A stretch of DNA of 64,000 bases from Caldisericaceae bacterium (GTDB lineage: Bacteria; Caldisericota; Caldisericia; Caldisericales; Caldisericaceae): positions 1 through 64,000 of the forward strand of contig JALVXB010000021.1 in NCBI GenBank assembly GCA_027023025.1, given 5' to 3'. Each line of letters begins with the position of its first letter. Within the stretch, counting starts at the first letter, position 1. Shown here one piece after another: positions 17,435 through 24,901 of this stretch. The notes beneath the pieces were generated by a model that saw nothing but the letters and a program-made list of their open reading frames with translations, did no database searches and was not told the DNA's origin. Both the position numbers and the translations under genes were made by a program.

Positions 17435-18793
17435 ATGAAAGTACTAATTAAAAATGCGGATGTAATAGCGACATTTGACTCTAAAAATAGAGAAATTAAA
17501 AACGGATGGATGTATATCGTTGACAACATCATAAAAGACTTAGGAACGGGTGAACCGCCTGACCTTGAGAAGGATCGTGAAATTTCGGGCAAGGGCATGG
17601 TTTTTCTTCCAGGATTTGTTAATGTGCACCATCACTTTTATCAATCTCTGTTTCGCTCGGTTCCTGAAGTTGCGAGTGCTAAACTGTTTGACTGGTTAGT
17701 TTTTTTGTACGAAAAGTGGAAAAATGTCGATGAAGAAGCAATTATGATATCAACTGTCGTAGCTACTATGGAATTAATGAAGAGTGGTGTTACGACTACT
17801 ACCGACCACTTGTACTTATTCCCTAAGGGCCATCCGAATTTAATTGATGCAGAGATGGAAGGTGCTGATATTACGGGTGTTCGTTTCTATGCAACGAGAG
17901 GAAGTATGTCGCTGTCTAAGAAAGATGGTGGCCTTCCGCCTGATTCTGTAGTCCAAACTGAAGACGAAATTATAAAGGATTCAATCAGGGTTGTGGAGAA
18001 GTACCACGATCCTTCTCCATTCTCGATGCGAAAGGTTGCTCTTGCTCCATGTTCACCATTTTCGGTAACAGAAGACTTGATGAAAGAAACTGTAAAAATT
18101 GCTGAACGGTACGACCTGCTGATTCATACTCACCTTGCTGAAACAAAAGACGAAGAGGAATTTTGCCTCGAAAAATTTGGGTTAAGACCTGTAGACTACA
18201 TGGAGAAGTTAGGATGGCTAAATCCCAGGGCATGGTTTGCTCATCTCGTGCATCTTTCCGATAGTGATATCAAAAAACTTTCCGATAGTGATTCCGGAAT
18301 GTCGCATTGCCCTACTTCCAATATGAGGTTAGGTTCGGGTATTGCGAGAGTTACCGAGATGAAAGATACGAATATAAGAATAGGATTAGGGGTTGACGGA
18401 AGTTCCTCAAATGATACGGGCAACTTCCTTATGGAAATCAGGAATGCACTTTTATTACAGCGAGTTAAGTACGGAGCAGATGCATTAACTCCGAGAGAAG
18501 CATTGAAAATGGGTTCCTTTGGCGGGGCTAAGGTGCTAAAAATGGAGAAAGAAATCGGATCTATCGAAAAAGGAAAAGCAGCCGACATAATTGGTTTTAA
18601 AACTGACCGTCTCGAATTTGCAGGTGGTCTCGTTGATCCCATAGGCTCGCTCGTGCTGTGTGATGCAAAACAGGTTGACTTCTCTATGATAAACGGTAAT
18701 GTAGTAATCGAAGATGGACACTTCGTTAACTTAGACGAGGAGGACTTTATTCGTAAACAAAACGATATTTCAAAGAAATTATTGAATTATTAA
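17435..18793 (+). CDS. 8-oxoguanine/guanine deaminase-like amidohydrolase (SsnA/AtzB family)
   Basis: Metal-dependent TIM-barrel aminohydrolase, 452 residues. Metal-site signatures are PGFVNVHHHFYQSL (HxH-type, near residue 65), LLIHTHLAE, and a later Asp in LGVDGSSSNDTGN; AHLVHLSDSD follows the second His motif. The segment ELFDWL-like (KLFDWLVFLYEKW) after HHHFYQ is typical of proteins annotated as 8-oxoguanine deaminase or hydroxyatrazine-type hydrolases. It would release ammonia from an aminopurine and feed an oxopurine to the hydroxylase. It is the last gene of the operon, 7 nt after the Mo subunit, and is followed by a strong terminator. Exact substrate is inference. Confidence 0.82.
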   Translation: MKVLIKNADVIATFDSKNREIKNGWMYIVDNIIKDLGTGEPPDLEKDREISGKGMVFLPGFVNVHHHFYQSLFRSVPEVASAKLFDWLVFLYEKWKNVDEEAIMISTVVATMELMKSGVTTTTDHLYLFPKGHPNLIDAEMEGADITGVRFYATRGSMSLSKKDGGLPPDSVVQTEDEIIKDSIRVVEKYHDPSPFSMRKVALAPCSPFSVTEDLMKETVKIAERYDLLIHTHLAETKDEEEFCLEKFGLRPVDYMEKLGWLNPRAWFAHLVHLSDSDIKKLSDSDSGMSHCPTSNMRLGSGIARVTEMKDTNIRIGLGVDGSSSNDTGNFLMEIRNALLLQRVKYGADALTPREALKMGSFGGAKVLKMEKEIGSIEKGKAADIIGFKTDRLEFAGGLVDPIGSLVLCDAKQVDFSMINGNVVIEDGHFVNLDEEDFIRKQNDISKKLLNY

Positions 18794-18817
18794 GGAAAGA
18801 ATTAGACTTTTATTATA

Positions 18818-18864
18818 ACAATTGGGGGCAAAAGTTACTAAAGTTATGCTCCCAATTGTTTTTT
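18818..18864 (+). terminator. Rho-independent terminator of the hydroxylase operon
   Basis: A 13-bp near-perfect stem, ACAATTGGGGGCA against TGCTCCCAATTGT, around a 16-nt loop and followed by TTTTTT. It begins about 25 bp after the amidohydrolase stop codon and closes the unit that starts at the 8869 promoter. Confidence 0.93.
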
Positions 18865-18865
18865 C

Positions 18866-19835
18866 TTAAAGGATCAAAAAAGAAAAGAAAGCAAAAATCC
18901 AGGAGAGTTATAACTATATTGAGGATTTTCTTCTCATAACATAGTAACTAAAGTTATTGCCGCTATCAGTATGTAGAGTAAACTTACAATTACACCCACA
19001 TGTAGACTGGCCAATCTTTTGAAAAATTTTTTCCTTTTTAACTTTTAGCTAAAATGCATAGGATTTCGGGAAGAAAGAGAAGAAAAAGTTTAATTCGGCT
19101 AAAAATAATAAAAAGAAGCATTTTCTACAAAAACTTATTACACCAAAATCAGCCTAAACAAACCCTGTATTTATCAGGTATCTTTCAAAATCGCTAATTT
19201 AAGGTACCTTAGAGCGCGATCTTGAGAAAAATCGGGTAAATATACCTGCAAAACGCTTAAAACGCCTTATTTTAGAAGGCAACAAAGCCTGTATTTATCA
19301 GTGTTTCTTTGATTCTAGACCAAATTAAATGTGATTTGTCAGGTCATAATTTTCAGAAATCCTTTATTTATATGCATTCTTTAACGACCCAATTTTCCAC
19401 TTTTCGAACAAAAATTCGTTATTTACCGAGTAGTAATTGATAATGATTTTCAATTATAGTGGCAAAGTTTTCCAGACTTGCGGGAGTCTTGTAGTTTTTA
19501 GGTGCACAAATTTACTTTGCCGTACTTTGTATTGTGTTTCGTAAATTTAGACTTTTAAATAGATAAATAAGAATAATAGCTTTATGAGGTGTTGACCGAT
19601 TTTTAACTGGATTCATCATAGGCCTAAATTGGTTGGAATTCCATACTCTTGCTTCAATAATATAACCACAAACCCTAGAAAATAGTGGATATTCTATTTG
19701 TGCTGAATGATTTTTGATTTGTTTGTTACCGTATTTGTGCAGATGAAAACTTGATTTTTGATTTTCCATTTAATGTATACTAAGTATTTAAAAGGTTGAG
19801 TTTTAAGTGGAGTAAATATTAGTTTGTTTTTGAAG
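18866..19835. other. Non-coding gap of about 1 kb with repeats
   Basis: No convincing gene is present. The gap holds a repeat element (19161-19305) with further CCTGTATTTATCAG-like words at 19288 and, more weakly, near 19360. There is also a small palindrome around TAACTAAAGTTA near 18953 and a short AGACT/AGTCT inverted repeat near 19475. An 85-codon minus-strand ORF (19512-19769) and a 26-codon hydrophobic ORF (18934-19014) lack support and are treated as noise. The gap may be decayed mobile or gene DNA. Confidence 0.55.
19161..19305. repeat. Dispersed non-coding repeat, copy 1
   Basis: This stretch aligns by eye to 60777-60922 along most of its length. Shared pieces are CCTGTA-ATTTA-like, TTTCAAA..CGCTAA, TAAGG..C..TAGA.CG, ACGCTTAAAACGCCTTA..TTAG and a closing TATTTATCAG. 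Copy 1 is bounded by two direct words, CCTGTATTTATCAGG at 19164-19178 and CCTGTATTTATCAG at 19288-19301, 124 bp apart. The first word is itself an inverted repeat (CCTG/CAGG). Identity looks like 65-75%. Confidence 0.6.
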
Positions 19836-19911
19836 TGGTGGCGGCGGAAGGATTCGAACCTTCGACACTCCGGGTATGAGCCGGATGCTCTGACCTCTGG
19901 GCTACGCCGCC
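19836..19911 (-). tRNA. tRNA-Met (anticodon CAT)
   Basis: Complete cloverleaf of 76 nt including an encoded CCA (19836-19838). The acceptor stem GGCGGCG pairs with CGCCGCC, the T arm is GAAGG-TTCGAAT-CCTTC, and the anticodon loop CTCATAC sits on a CCGG/CCGG stem. The G1-C72 pair argues against the initiator tRNA, so elongator Met is most likely; a CAU-anticodon tRNA-Ile2 modified by TilS is the alternative. The 5' end lies one base after the stop codon of the S1-domain gene. Confidence 0.93.
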
Positions 19912-19912
19912 G

Positions 19913-20263
19913 TTAAATTCGTTTAATTTTTCTTTTTAATCTTCTTTTATTTGCAGTAAGCGAATCTTGCGAGTCGCGAAGAAATTTTTTAATTTTCAAC
20001 TCAAACTCGTCTTTTCTTTCTTGCTCAATTTCTTCTTTACTTACTCTTCGGACAAAAGTAAGATTAAGCTTACCTTTCTTACCTTTTCCTATTATTCTTA
20101 CGAGGACCTTTTCGCCTACATTAATAAAAGCATGGGCATCTTCAACAAATTTATCGTCAAACTGTGATATGTGAATCAATCCAACGCCGCCTTCTTCTAA
20201 TTTCACGAATGCACCATAAGGCATTATCCTAACCACAGTTCCTAATTTCTCGTCTTTACCCAT
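19913..20263 (-). CDS. S1 RNA-binding domain protein (YabR-like)
   Basis: A 116-residue protein. Residues 1-75 form a single S1 domain: KLGTVVRIMPYGAFVKLEEGGVGLIHISQF, then VGEKVLVRIIGKGKKGKLNLTF. A lysine/arginine-rich tail follows (KRRLKRKIKRI). Small S1 proteins of this type sit beside divIC in many Gram-positive genomes, and the same pairing is seen here 18 bp downstream of the FtsB/DivIC-like gene. They are thought to bind RNA or ribosomes; the precise role is unknown. The stop codon is separated by a single base from a tRNA gene, so the mRNA 3' end is probably made by tRNA processing. Confidence 0.85.
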   Translation of the reverse strand: MGKDEKLGTVVRIMPYGAFVKLEEGGVGLIHISQFDDKFVEDAHAFINVGEKVLVRIIGKGKKGKLNLTFVRRVSKEEIEQERKDEFELKIKKFLRDSQDSLTANKRRLKRKIKRI

Positions 20264-20281
20264 ACACCTATATAATATTAT

Positions 20282-20644
20282 TTATTTTTTAAAAAGATGC
20301 AATACTTTAACGAAAGTTTTTTCTAAAAAACCATTGGTCGTAGGCTTGTTATTGGCAGGTTTATTCGTATTTGCAAAGTTGAAGTAAATTACTGTTTCTC
20401 CTTTTTTTGCAAGCATAAGATTTTCTCTTGCTACTTTCTCGATGAAATCGTCCGTTTTCTCATTTTTAATTTCTACACTTAAGTATTCGTTTTGAACTTT
20501 TAATGAGTTAATTCTTGACTCTAAATTCTGCAGTTTATTCTTGTCCTGAATAAAAGAAACAAAGTAAATCACATTAATGAGCGCTAAATAAAATACGAGA
20601 GAGAATAAAAAAATCTTTATTACTATGTTTCTCTTTTGCTTCAT
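20282..20644 (-). CDS. FtsB/DivIC-family septum formation initiator
   Basis: A 120-residue bitopic cell-division protein. It has a short cytoplasmic KQKR start, one transmembrane helix (about 8-30, IKIFLFSLVFYLALINVIYF) and an external coiled coil (about 33-65, DKNKLQNLESRINSLKVQNEYL). The conserved family motif is DFIEKVARENLMLAKKGETVIYF. In known bacteria FtsB/DivIC pairs with FtsL and FtsQ/DivIB at the septum. ATG 20644 has no Shine-Dalgarno. A TTGACA / TAATAT promoter ends 6 bp before it, so the mRNA may be leaderless. It is first in the unit ftsB-like, S1 protein, tRNA. Confidence 0.87.
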   Translation of the reverse strand: MKQKRNIVIKIFLFSLVFYLALINVIYFVSFIQDKNKLQNLESRINSLKVQNEYLSVEIKNEKTDDFIEKVARENLMLAKKGETVIYFNFANTNKPANNKPTTNGFLEKTFVKVLHLFKK

Positions 20645-20650
20645 ATCAGT

Positions 20651-20678
20651 ATATTAAGTGATAATTTTATTGTGTCAA
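20651..20678 (-). promoter_or_regulatory. Promoter of the FtsB-like/S1/tRNA unit, apparently leaderless
   Basis: On the minus strand: TTGACA (20678-20673), 16-bp spacer, TAATAT (20656-20651), then 6 nt to ATG at 20644. The -35 box is perfect. A start point 6-7 nt after the -10 box would fall at or next to the start codon. Confidence 0.6.
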
Positions 20679-20682
20679 CTGC

Positions 20683-21966
20683 CTATCTGTGAGATATGAA
20701 TGGTAGCATAATCAAATATAGTGATACATATCCTGCTGTTACTGCAGCGAGAGTAAAAGGTATTCCAATTTTTGAAAAATCCCAGAATGATGTTTCGTAA
20801 CCGTGTTTTCTTAATAATCCTGTTGCAGCAATATTTGTAGATGCTCCAATTGGAGTTAAGTTTCCACCGAGAGTGGCTCCTATCAAAAGACCAAACAGAA
20901 ATAATTCCACAGGAGCGTGTAATATTATTGCCATACCTCCTGCTATGGGCAACATAGTTGCGACATACGGCACATTGTCTATAAATGCAGAGAAGATAAC
21001 CGATCCCCAGACGATAATAGTATATCCTAAAAATATACTGCCTTTTGAAAGGCGTGCCAGAAAGTGCGCAAGATCTTTTACTATACCTACATTAATTAAG
21101 GCTTTAACTATAAGGAATAACCCAATTAGTAAAATTATCGTGTTCCAATCTACTTCTGCAAAAACTTTTTTGGTAAGTGTAAACTCTTTTTTGAATAGTT
21201 CGTAAATAATGCCTACTATCATAAATGAAATACAGACGATGCCGTTTATATTTTTGTACGGGAGAAAGGATACCAACACTAATGTGGCTACCATAGAGAG
21301 TGCTAATATTCCGGGAAACCAATCCTTCACTACGGTTTTTTCTTCCAAGTGGATAGGGGTTTTCTCTTTTCTGAATAAGTATAGAAGTACGAGTGCTGCT
21401 GCTATTGCGCCTATTTCAGTAGGAATAGCTATACTTAAGTGATGATTGTACCAGAAGAAGTCGAGGAAATTCATGTGTGCATATCCTGCAAGAAGCATTG
21501 ATGTCGGGTCGCCTACGAGTGTCGCTGCACCCTGAAGATTTGAGGAAACTGCAATTGCTATAATCACAGGTACAGGAGAGATCTTTATTCTTTTACAAAT
21601 TGAAAATGCAACGGGCGCAACGAGTAAAAGCGTTGAAACATTTTCTGCAAATGCAGAAATAACTCCAGTAAAAACGGCTAGTGCAAAAATTGCCATCTGA
21701 ACATTTGGCATCTTATCGATGATTTTATCTCCTAATAGTGCTGGAATTTTAGAATCGATTAGTAGAGTTACTACGCCCATCGTGCCGAACAGTATGCCAA
21801 GGACATTCCAATTAATTGCTGGTATTACATTCTTTATTGGGATTATTCCGACGATTACGAAGATAAGCGCAGAAATTAGTGCTATTAGGTGTCTTACTTT
21901 TGGCTTTAGGACAAGCAAAATATAGGTAATAACGAATATAATTGCCACAAGAATCTTTTTATCCAT
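20683..21966 (-). CDS. ArsB/NhaD-type (IT superfamily) anion or Na+/H+ transporter
   Basis: Integral membrane carrier of the ion-transporter superfamily (ArsB, NhaD, citrate/SLC13-like), 427 residues with about 10-12 hydrophobic helices. Signature stretches are NWNVLGILFGTMGVVTLL, then FAENVSTLLLVAPVAF, and the second-half repeat SAFIDNVPYVATMLPIAGGMA followed by GATLGGNLTPIGASTN. The substrate could be arsenite, Na+/H+ or a carboxylate and cannot be decided here. The track start is TTG at 21972, but GGAG with 7-nt spacing points to ATG 21966. It is last in a minus-strand group with two cation/proton antiporters, which favours an ion-homeostasis role. Confidence 0.85.
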   Translation of the reverse strand: MDKKILVAIIFVITYILLVLKPKVRHLIALISALIFVIVGIIPIKNVIPAINWNVLGILFGTMGVVTLLIDSKIPALLGDKIIDKMPNVQMAIFALAVFTGVISAFAENVSTLLLVAPVAFSICKRIKISPVPVIIAIAVSSNLQGAATLVGDPTSMLLAGYAHMNFLDFFWYNHHLSIAIPTEIGAIAAALVLLYLFRKEKTPIHLEEKTVVKDWFPGILALSMVATLVLVSFLPYKNINGIVCISFMIVGIIYELFKKEFTLTKKVFAEVDWNTIILLIGLFLIVKALINVGIVKDLAHFLARLSKGSIFLGYTIIVWGSVIFSAFIDNVPYVATMLPIAGGMAIILHAPVELFLFGLLIGATLGGNLTPIGASTNIAATGLLRKHGYETSFWDFSKIGIPFTLAAVTAGYVSLYLIMLPFISHR

Positions 21967-21979
21967 AAACAATCTCCTG

Positions 21980-23179
21980 CTAAGTATTTATTATCATCTT
22001 ATTAGTTGAAAATAGAGACTTTAGCAATATTGGTACGACGATTGCGGAAGTTACGACGTAAAGTACGGTGACGGATACCACTTGCTTTCCTACTATGTCA
22101 GGGAATATGTGCATTGAATACGCATAAGTTGCTATTACCAGGGCTACTTCCATCTCGGGCATCATTCCTACTCCAACGCGGATTGCGTCTTTTATCTTAA
22201 TTCGGCTTAAGAGGGAACCGCTGCTACAACCAACGAACTTTCCAATTGCTGCGAGTATTATTAAAAAGAATAATTTTGGGTCAACTGTGGTAAGCATTTT
22301 AAAGTCAAATAGAGAACCAACTTTAATAAAAAAGAATGGAACGAAAACTGCCCGTGCTATGAAATTTATCGGGCCGTCGATTACTTTTTTTTCGTGAGTT
22401 GTGCTTAACAAAAGGCCTGCAAAGTATGCACCTGTAATAGGTGCTAGTCCTACTTCTCTTGCAATTACCGCAAAAAACAAGCCAAAACCAATTGCAATAG
22501 AAACAATTGCATAAGGAGAGTGCATTTTCTCGTGTGCAAATCGCATAATCTTTTTGGTAGGCCCCATAGCGAATACAGCGATAATTGCTATAAAAATAAG
22601 AAATCCTCCTATTAGTCCCCCGATTGTTTGAGTGCCCAGTACAAAGGTAAGAACGAGGATGCCAATAATGTCGTCAATTACAGCAGCGGTAATGATCGTT
22701 GTGCCTGCAATTGAGCGAAGCTGCTTCAAGTCCATAAGAGACCGCACTGTGACACCTACGCTTGTTGCCGTAAATATTGCTCCAAGTACCAGAGATTGTC
22801 TGGTTGCAAAGTGCATTACCTTTAATCCAAAAACTGTACCAAGGATAAATGGCAGTGTGACTCCTAGGCTTGCCGTAGAAATACCTCTTTTCCCGCTCCG
22901 CTTCAAGTCTCCTATGTCTGTTTCTAGGCCTGCAACAAATAGTAGTAAAATAATACCCAGATCTGCGAAAAGGTCGAACGCCTCACCAGTCAGGTGAACT
23001 TTATAGGAGAAGGTGTGACCAAAGTAGTACAAGTGTATTGTGGGCACATAGTTCATTGCAAGGGCAAACAAAACTCCAGTGAAGAGTTCTCCAAGGACTG
23101 CCATTTGCTTAAGCCGAATCATTCCTTCGCCGAATAGTTTTGAAATAATAAGCGCAAGGGAAAGATCCAGTAAGTCCAT
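21980..23179 (-). CDS. CPA2-family cation/proton antiporter (second of pair)
   Basis: Monovalent cation:proton antiporter of 399 residues with about 12 predicted helices. It has family landmarks such as GELFTGVLFALAMNYV, DLGIILLLFVAGLETD in helices 2-4, and FTATSVGVTVRSLMDL with ITAAVIDDIIGILVL, the paired-Asp region of the NhaA/CPA fold. GAYFAGLLLS and VGMMPEMEVALVIA follow. No RCK/TrkA domain is fused. It starts one base after the stop of the CBS-protein gene. Na+ or K+ exchange is expected, specificity unknown. Its pairing with a second CPA2 gene across a CBS protein suggests a regulated or heteromeric system. Confidence 0.88.
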   Translation of the reverse strand: MDLLDLSLALIISKLFGEGMIRLKQMAVLGELFTGVLFALAMNYVPTIHLYYFGHTFSYKVHLTGEAFDLFADLGIILLLFVAGLETDIGDLKRSGKRGISTASLGVTLPFILGTVFGLKVMHFATRQSLVLGAIFTATSVGVTVRSLMDLKQLRSIAGTTIITAAVIDDIIGILVLTFVLGTQTIGGLIGGFLIFIAIIAVFAMGPTKKIMRFAHEKMHSPYAIVSIAIGFGLFFAVIAREVGLAPITGAYFAGLLLSTTHEKKVIDGPINFIARAVFVPFFFIKVGSLFDFKMLTTVDPKLFFLIILAAIGKFVGCSSGSLLSRIKIKDAIRVGVGMMPEMEVALVIATYAYSMHIFPDIVGKQVVSVTVLYVVTSAIVVPILLKSLFSTNKMIINT

Positions 23180-23180
23180 A

Positions 23181-23621
23181 CTACTCCGTGTTTCTCCTGA
23201 TCCAGGCGATGATAATTTCCAGTATGTTTAAGTCACCTATAACATGCATCTCGTCGTCTACTACAGGAAGTTCTTTTAAGCCTTCTCTGTACATCTTTTG
23301 AAAAGCGATGTCAAGGGTATCAGTTTCTTTGACATAGACAGGTGGCAGCATAATGTCTTTTGCAGTTACGAGTTCAAGCGGTTTTACAGCCCTGTAATAA
23401 AGTAAGTCGTCAGGTATGTATTCGTAGAACAGATATTCGGCAAAGTTTGCAACTGGAATTATGCCAAGAAGTTTATTTTCTTTATTCACTACATATACAC
23501 TTCTTGTTTTTGGATCTTTGACGATTTCTTTTGCGATAGTCATTACATCGGCATCTTCTGATACACAGGAGGCTTCTTGCGTAATAAGTTTGTGAACGGA
23601 TCTTACTTCGAGTTTCTTCAT
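23181..23621 (-). CDS. Tandem CBS-domain protein between two antiporters
   Basis: A 146-residue soluble protein made of two CBS motifs (about 5-70 and 85-140). The first is SVHKLITQEASCVSEDADVMTIAKEI...RSVYVVNKENKLLGIIPV and the second contains DIMLPPVYVKETDTLDIAFQKM...LPVVDDEMHVIGDLNILEII. CBS pairs bind adenosine nucleotides or SAM and often gate transporters. It overlaps the upstream antiporter gene by 4 bp (ATGA) and is one base from the next, so equal expression and direct regulation of the antiporters is a reasonable inference. No other domain is present. Confidence 0.88.
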   Translation of the reverse strand: MKKLEVRSVHKLITQEASCVSEDADVMTIAKEIVKDPKTRSVYVVNKENKLLGIIPVANFAEYLFYEYIPDDLLYYRAVKPLELVTAKDIMLPPVYVKETDTLDIAFQKMYREGLKELPVVDDEMHVIGDLNILEIIIAWIRRNTE

Positions 23622-24814
23622 CTCTTTATTGCCTTCCTCGTCTCTGGAATTTCACCTGCAAGTTTAAATGTTAGTTGTGTAATTGGTGGTCCTATTACTT
23701 CTAATACGAGGGTCGTTGCAACTATCACCGTCATGATGTAATTTCCTGCCTGCGGAAAGTATTCCTTTCCTAATATTGCCATACCAAGTGCAACTCCTGC
23801 CTGAGGTACGAGGCCTAAACCTACAAACTTCTTAACTGTTCTTGGTGCTTTGGAGAGTGTTGCTCCCAGTGTTGCACCAAGATACTTTCCGGTAAAGCGC
23901 ATCAATATGTATGTTGCGCCAATTGCACCAATCGTAAGTATTGCATTTAACTTGAATCCTGCACCGACGAGAACAAACAAGACGAGAAGCAATGGCTCTG
24001 CAAAGAATTCGATTCCTTCGAATAATTCTCCTTCTCCTTTTGCGAAGTTTACTGCCACCGTTCCGAGAGCCATGCAGGCAAGTAGCGGTGAATAGTGGAA
24101 GTACATTGCAATTCCAGCCGTTAAACTAATAAAACCGAGAGTGTAAATTAGTCTGTATCCTTTTGAACGCACAAATTTAGCAAAGTACGAGAAAACAATC
24201 CCGATAATTGCACCAATACCAAGCGTATATACGATTTCCATAACTGCGCCAAAAAGCATTTTTGCAGGAGATATGTTTGCACTTGCTCCAGATTTCATCT
24301 GTATTGCAATAATCATTGAAATTACAAAAATGATGAGTCCCCATGCGTCGTCTATTGCTACTGTCCCGAGCAAAACGCTCGTTACTGGCCCTTTTGTCTT
24401 ATATTGCCTTGAGACCATTAGTGTTGACGCAGGATCCGTTGCTGCGGCAAGGGCTCCAAACAATAATGCCTCGTATAGGGGTTTGTGCATAAATAAAAAT
24501 ACTCCCAGTGTAACAAAAAGCCAGGCACCCGTTGCTTCGGAAATTGAAACGAATAAAATGTGTTTGCCTGTTTTTTTAAAAACTGAGTAAGAAAAGTTTC
24601 TTGATATCATAAATGCAACAATGCTGAGCACGAAGTTTGCAATGATGTCGGTATGATTTAAAAAATTTTTAGGTACAAGGTTAAATACAAATGGTCCTAT
24701 AAGTATACCCATTATGATGTAGCCAGTTACATAAGGTAATTTTATCTTTTCGATAAGTATTGCTGCTATCAATCCGAGAATGAGCATTACACCAAGTGAA
24801 AATATTACATTCAT
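23618..24814 (-). CDS. CPA2-family cation/proton antiporter (first of pair)
   Basis: Membrane antiporter, 398 residues and about 12 helices. Landmarks are YVTGYIIMGILIGPFVF near residue 30, then LFGALAAATDPASTLMVSRQ, and VLLGTVAIDDAWGLIIFV in the ion-binding core. LVPQAGVALGMAILGKEYFP lies near the C-terminus. The core has a D-D arrangement rather than N-D. GGGAGG lies 8 nt before ATG 24814. It heads the minus-strand unit CPA2, CBS, CPA2, ArsB/NhaD-like. The gap to the divergent large membrane protein gene is 87 bp and contains TATAAT-like boxes on both strands. Confidence 0.88.
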   Translation of the reverse strand: MNVIFSLGVMLILGLIAAILIEKIKLPYVTGYIIMGILIGPFVFNLVPKNFLNHTDIIANFVLSIVAFMISRNFSYSVFKKTGKHILFVSISEATGAWLFVTLGVFLFMHKPLYEALLFGALAAATDPASTLMVSRQYKTKGPVTSVLLGTVAIDDAWGLIIFVISMIIAIQMKSGASANISPAKMLFGAVMEIVYTLGIGAIIGIVFSYFAKFVRSKGYRLIYTLGFISLTAGIAMYFHYSPLLACMALGTVAVNFAKGEGELFEGIEFFAEPLLLVLFVLVGAGFKLNAILTIGAIGATYILMRFTGKYLGATLGATLSKAPRTVKKFVGLGLVPQAGVALGMAILGKEYFPQAGNYIMTVIVATTLVLEVIGPPITQLTFKLAGEIPETRKAIKR

Positions 24815-24864
24815 AACAATTCGCCTCCCGTAAACTAAAAATCAACGATTATAATATAGGATGT

Positions 24865-24893
24865 TTTGCAAAAAAATAAATACTTTGTATAAT
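24865..24893 (+). promoter_or_regulatory. Promoter of the 868-aa membrane protein, apparently leaderless
   Basis: TTTGCA (24865-24870), 17-bp spacer, perfect TATAAT (24888-24893), then only 8 nt before GTG at 24902. No ribosome binding site lies in between. Confidence 0.6.
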
Positions 24894-24901
24894 ATACTTT
24901 C

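Noticed and set aside
18934-19014. 26-codon minus-strand ORF encoding a hydrophobic peptide (VGVIVSLLYILIAA)
   Set aside because: Starts with TTG, has no ribosome binding site and is too short to separate from chance in AT-rich sequence.
19512-19769. 85-codon ORF on the minus strand in the 1-kb gap
   Set aside because: No ribosome binding site, no recognisable domain, located in repeat-rich non-coding DNA; kept only as a remote possibility of a decayed gene.
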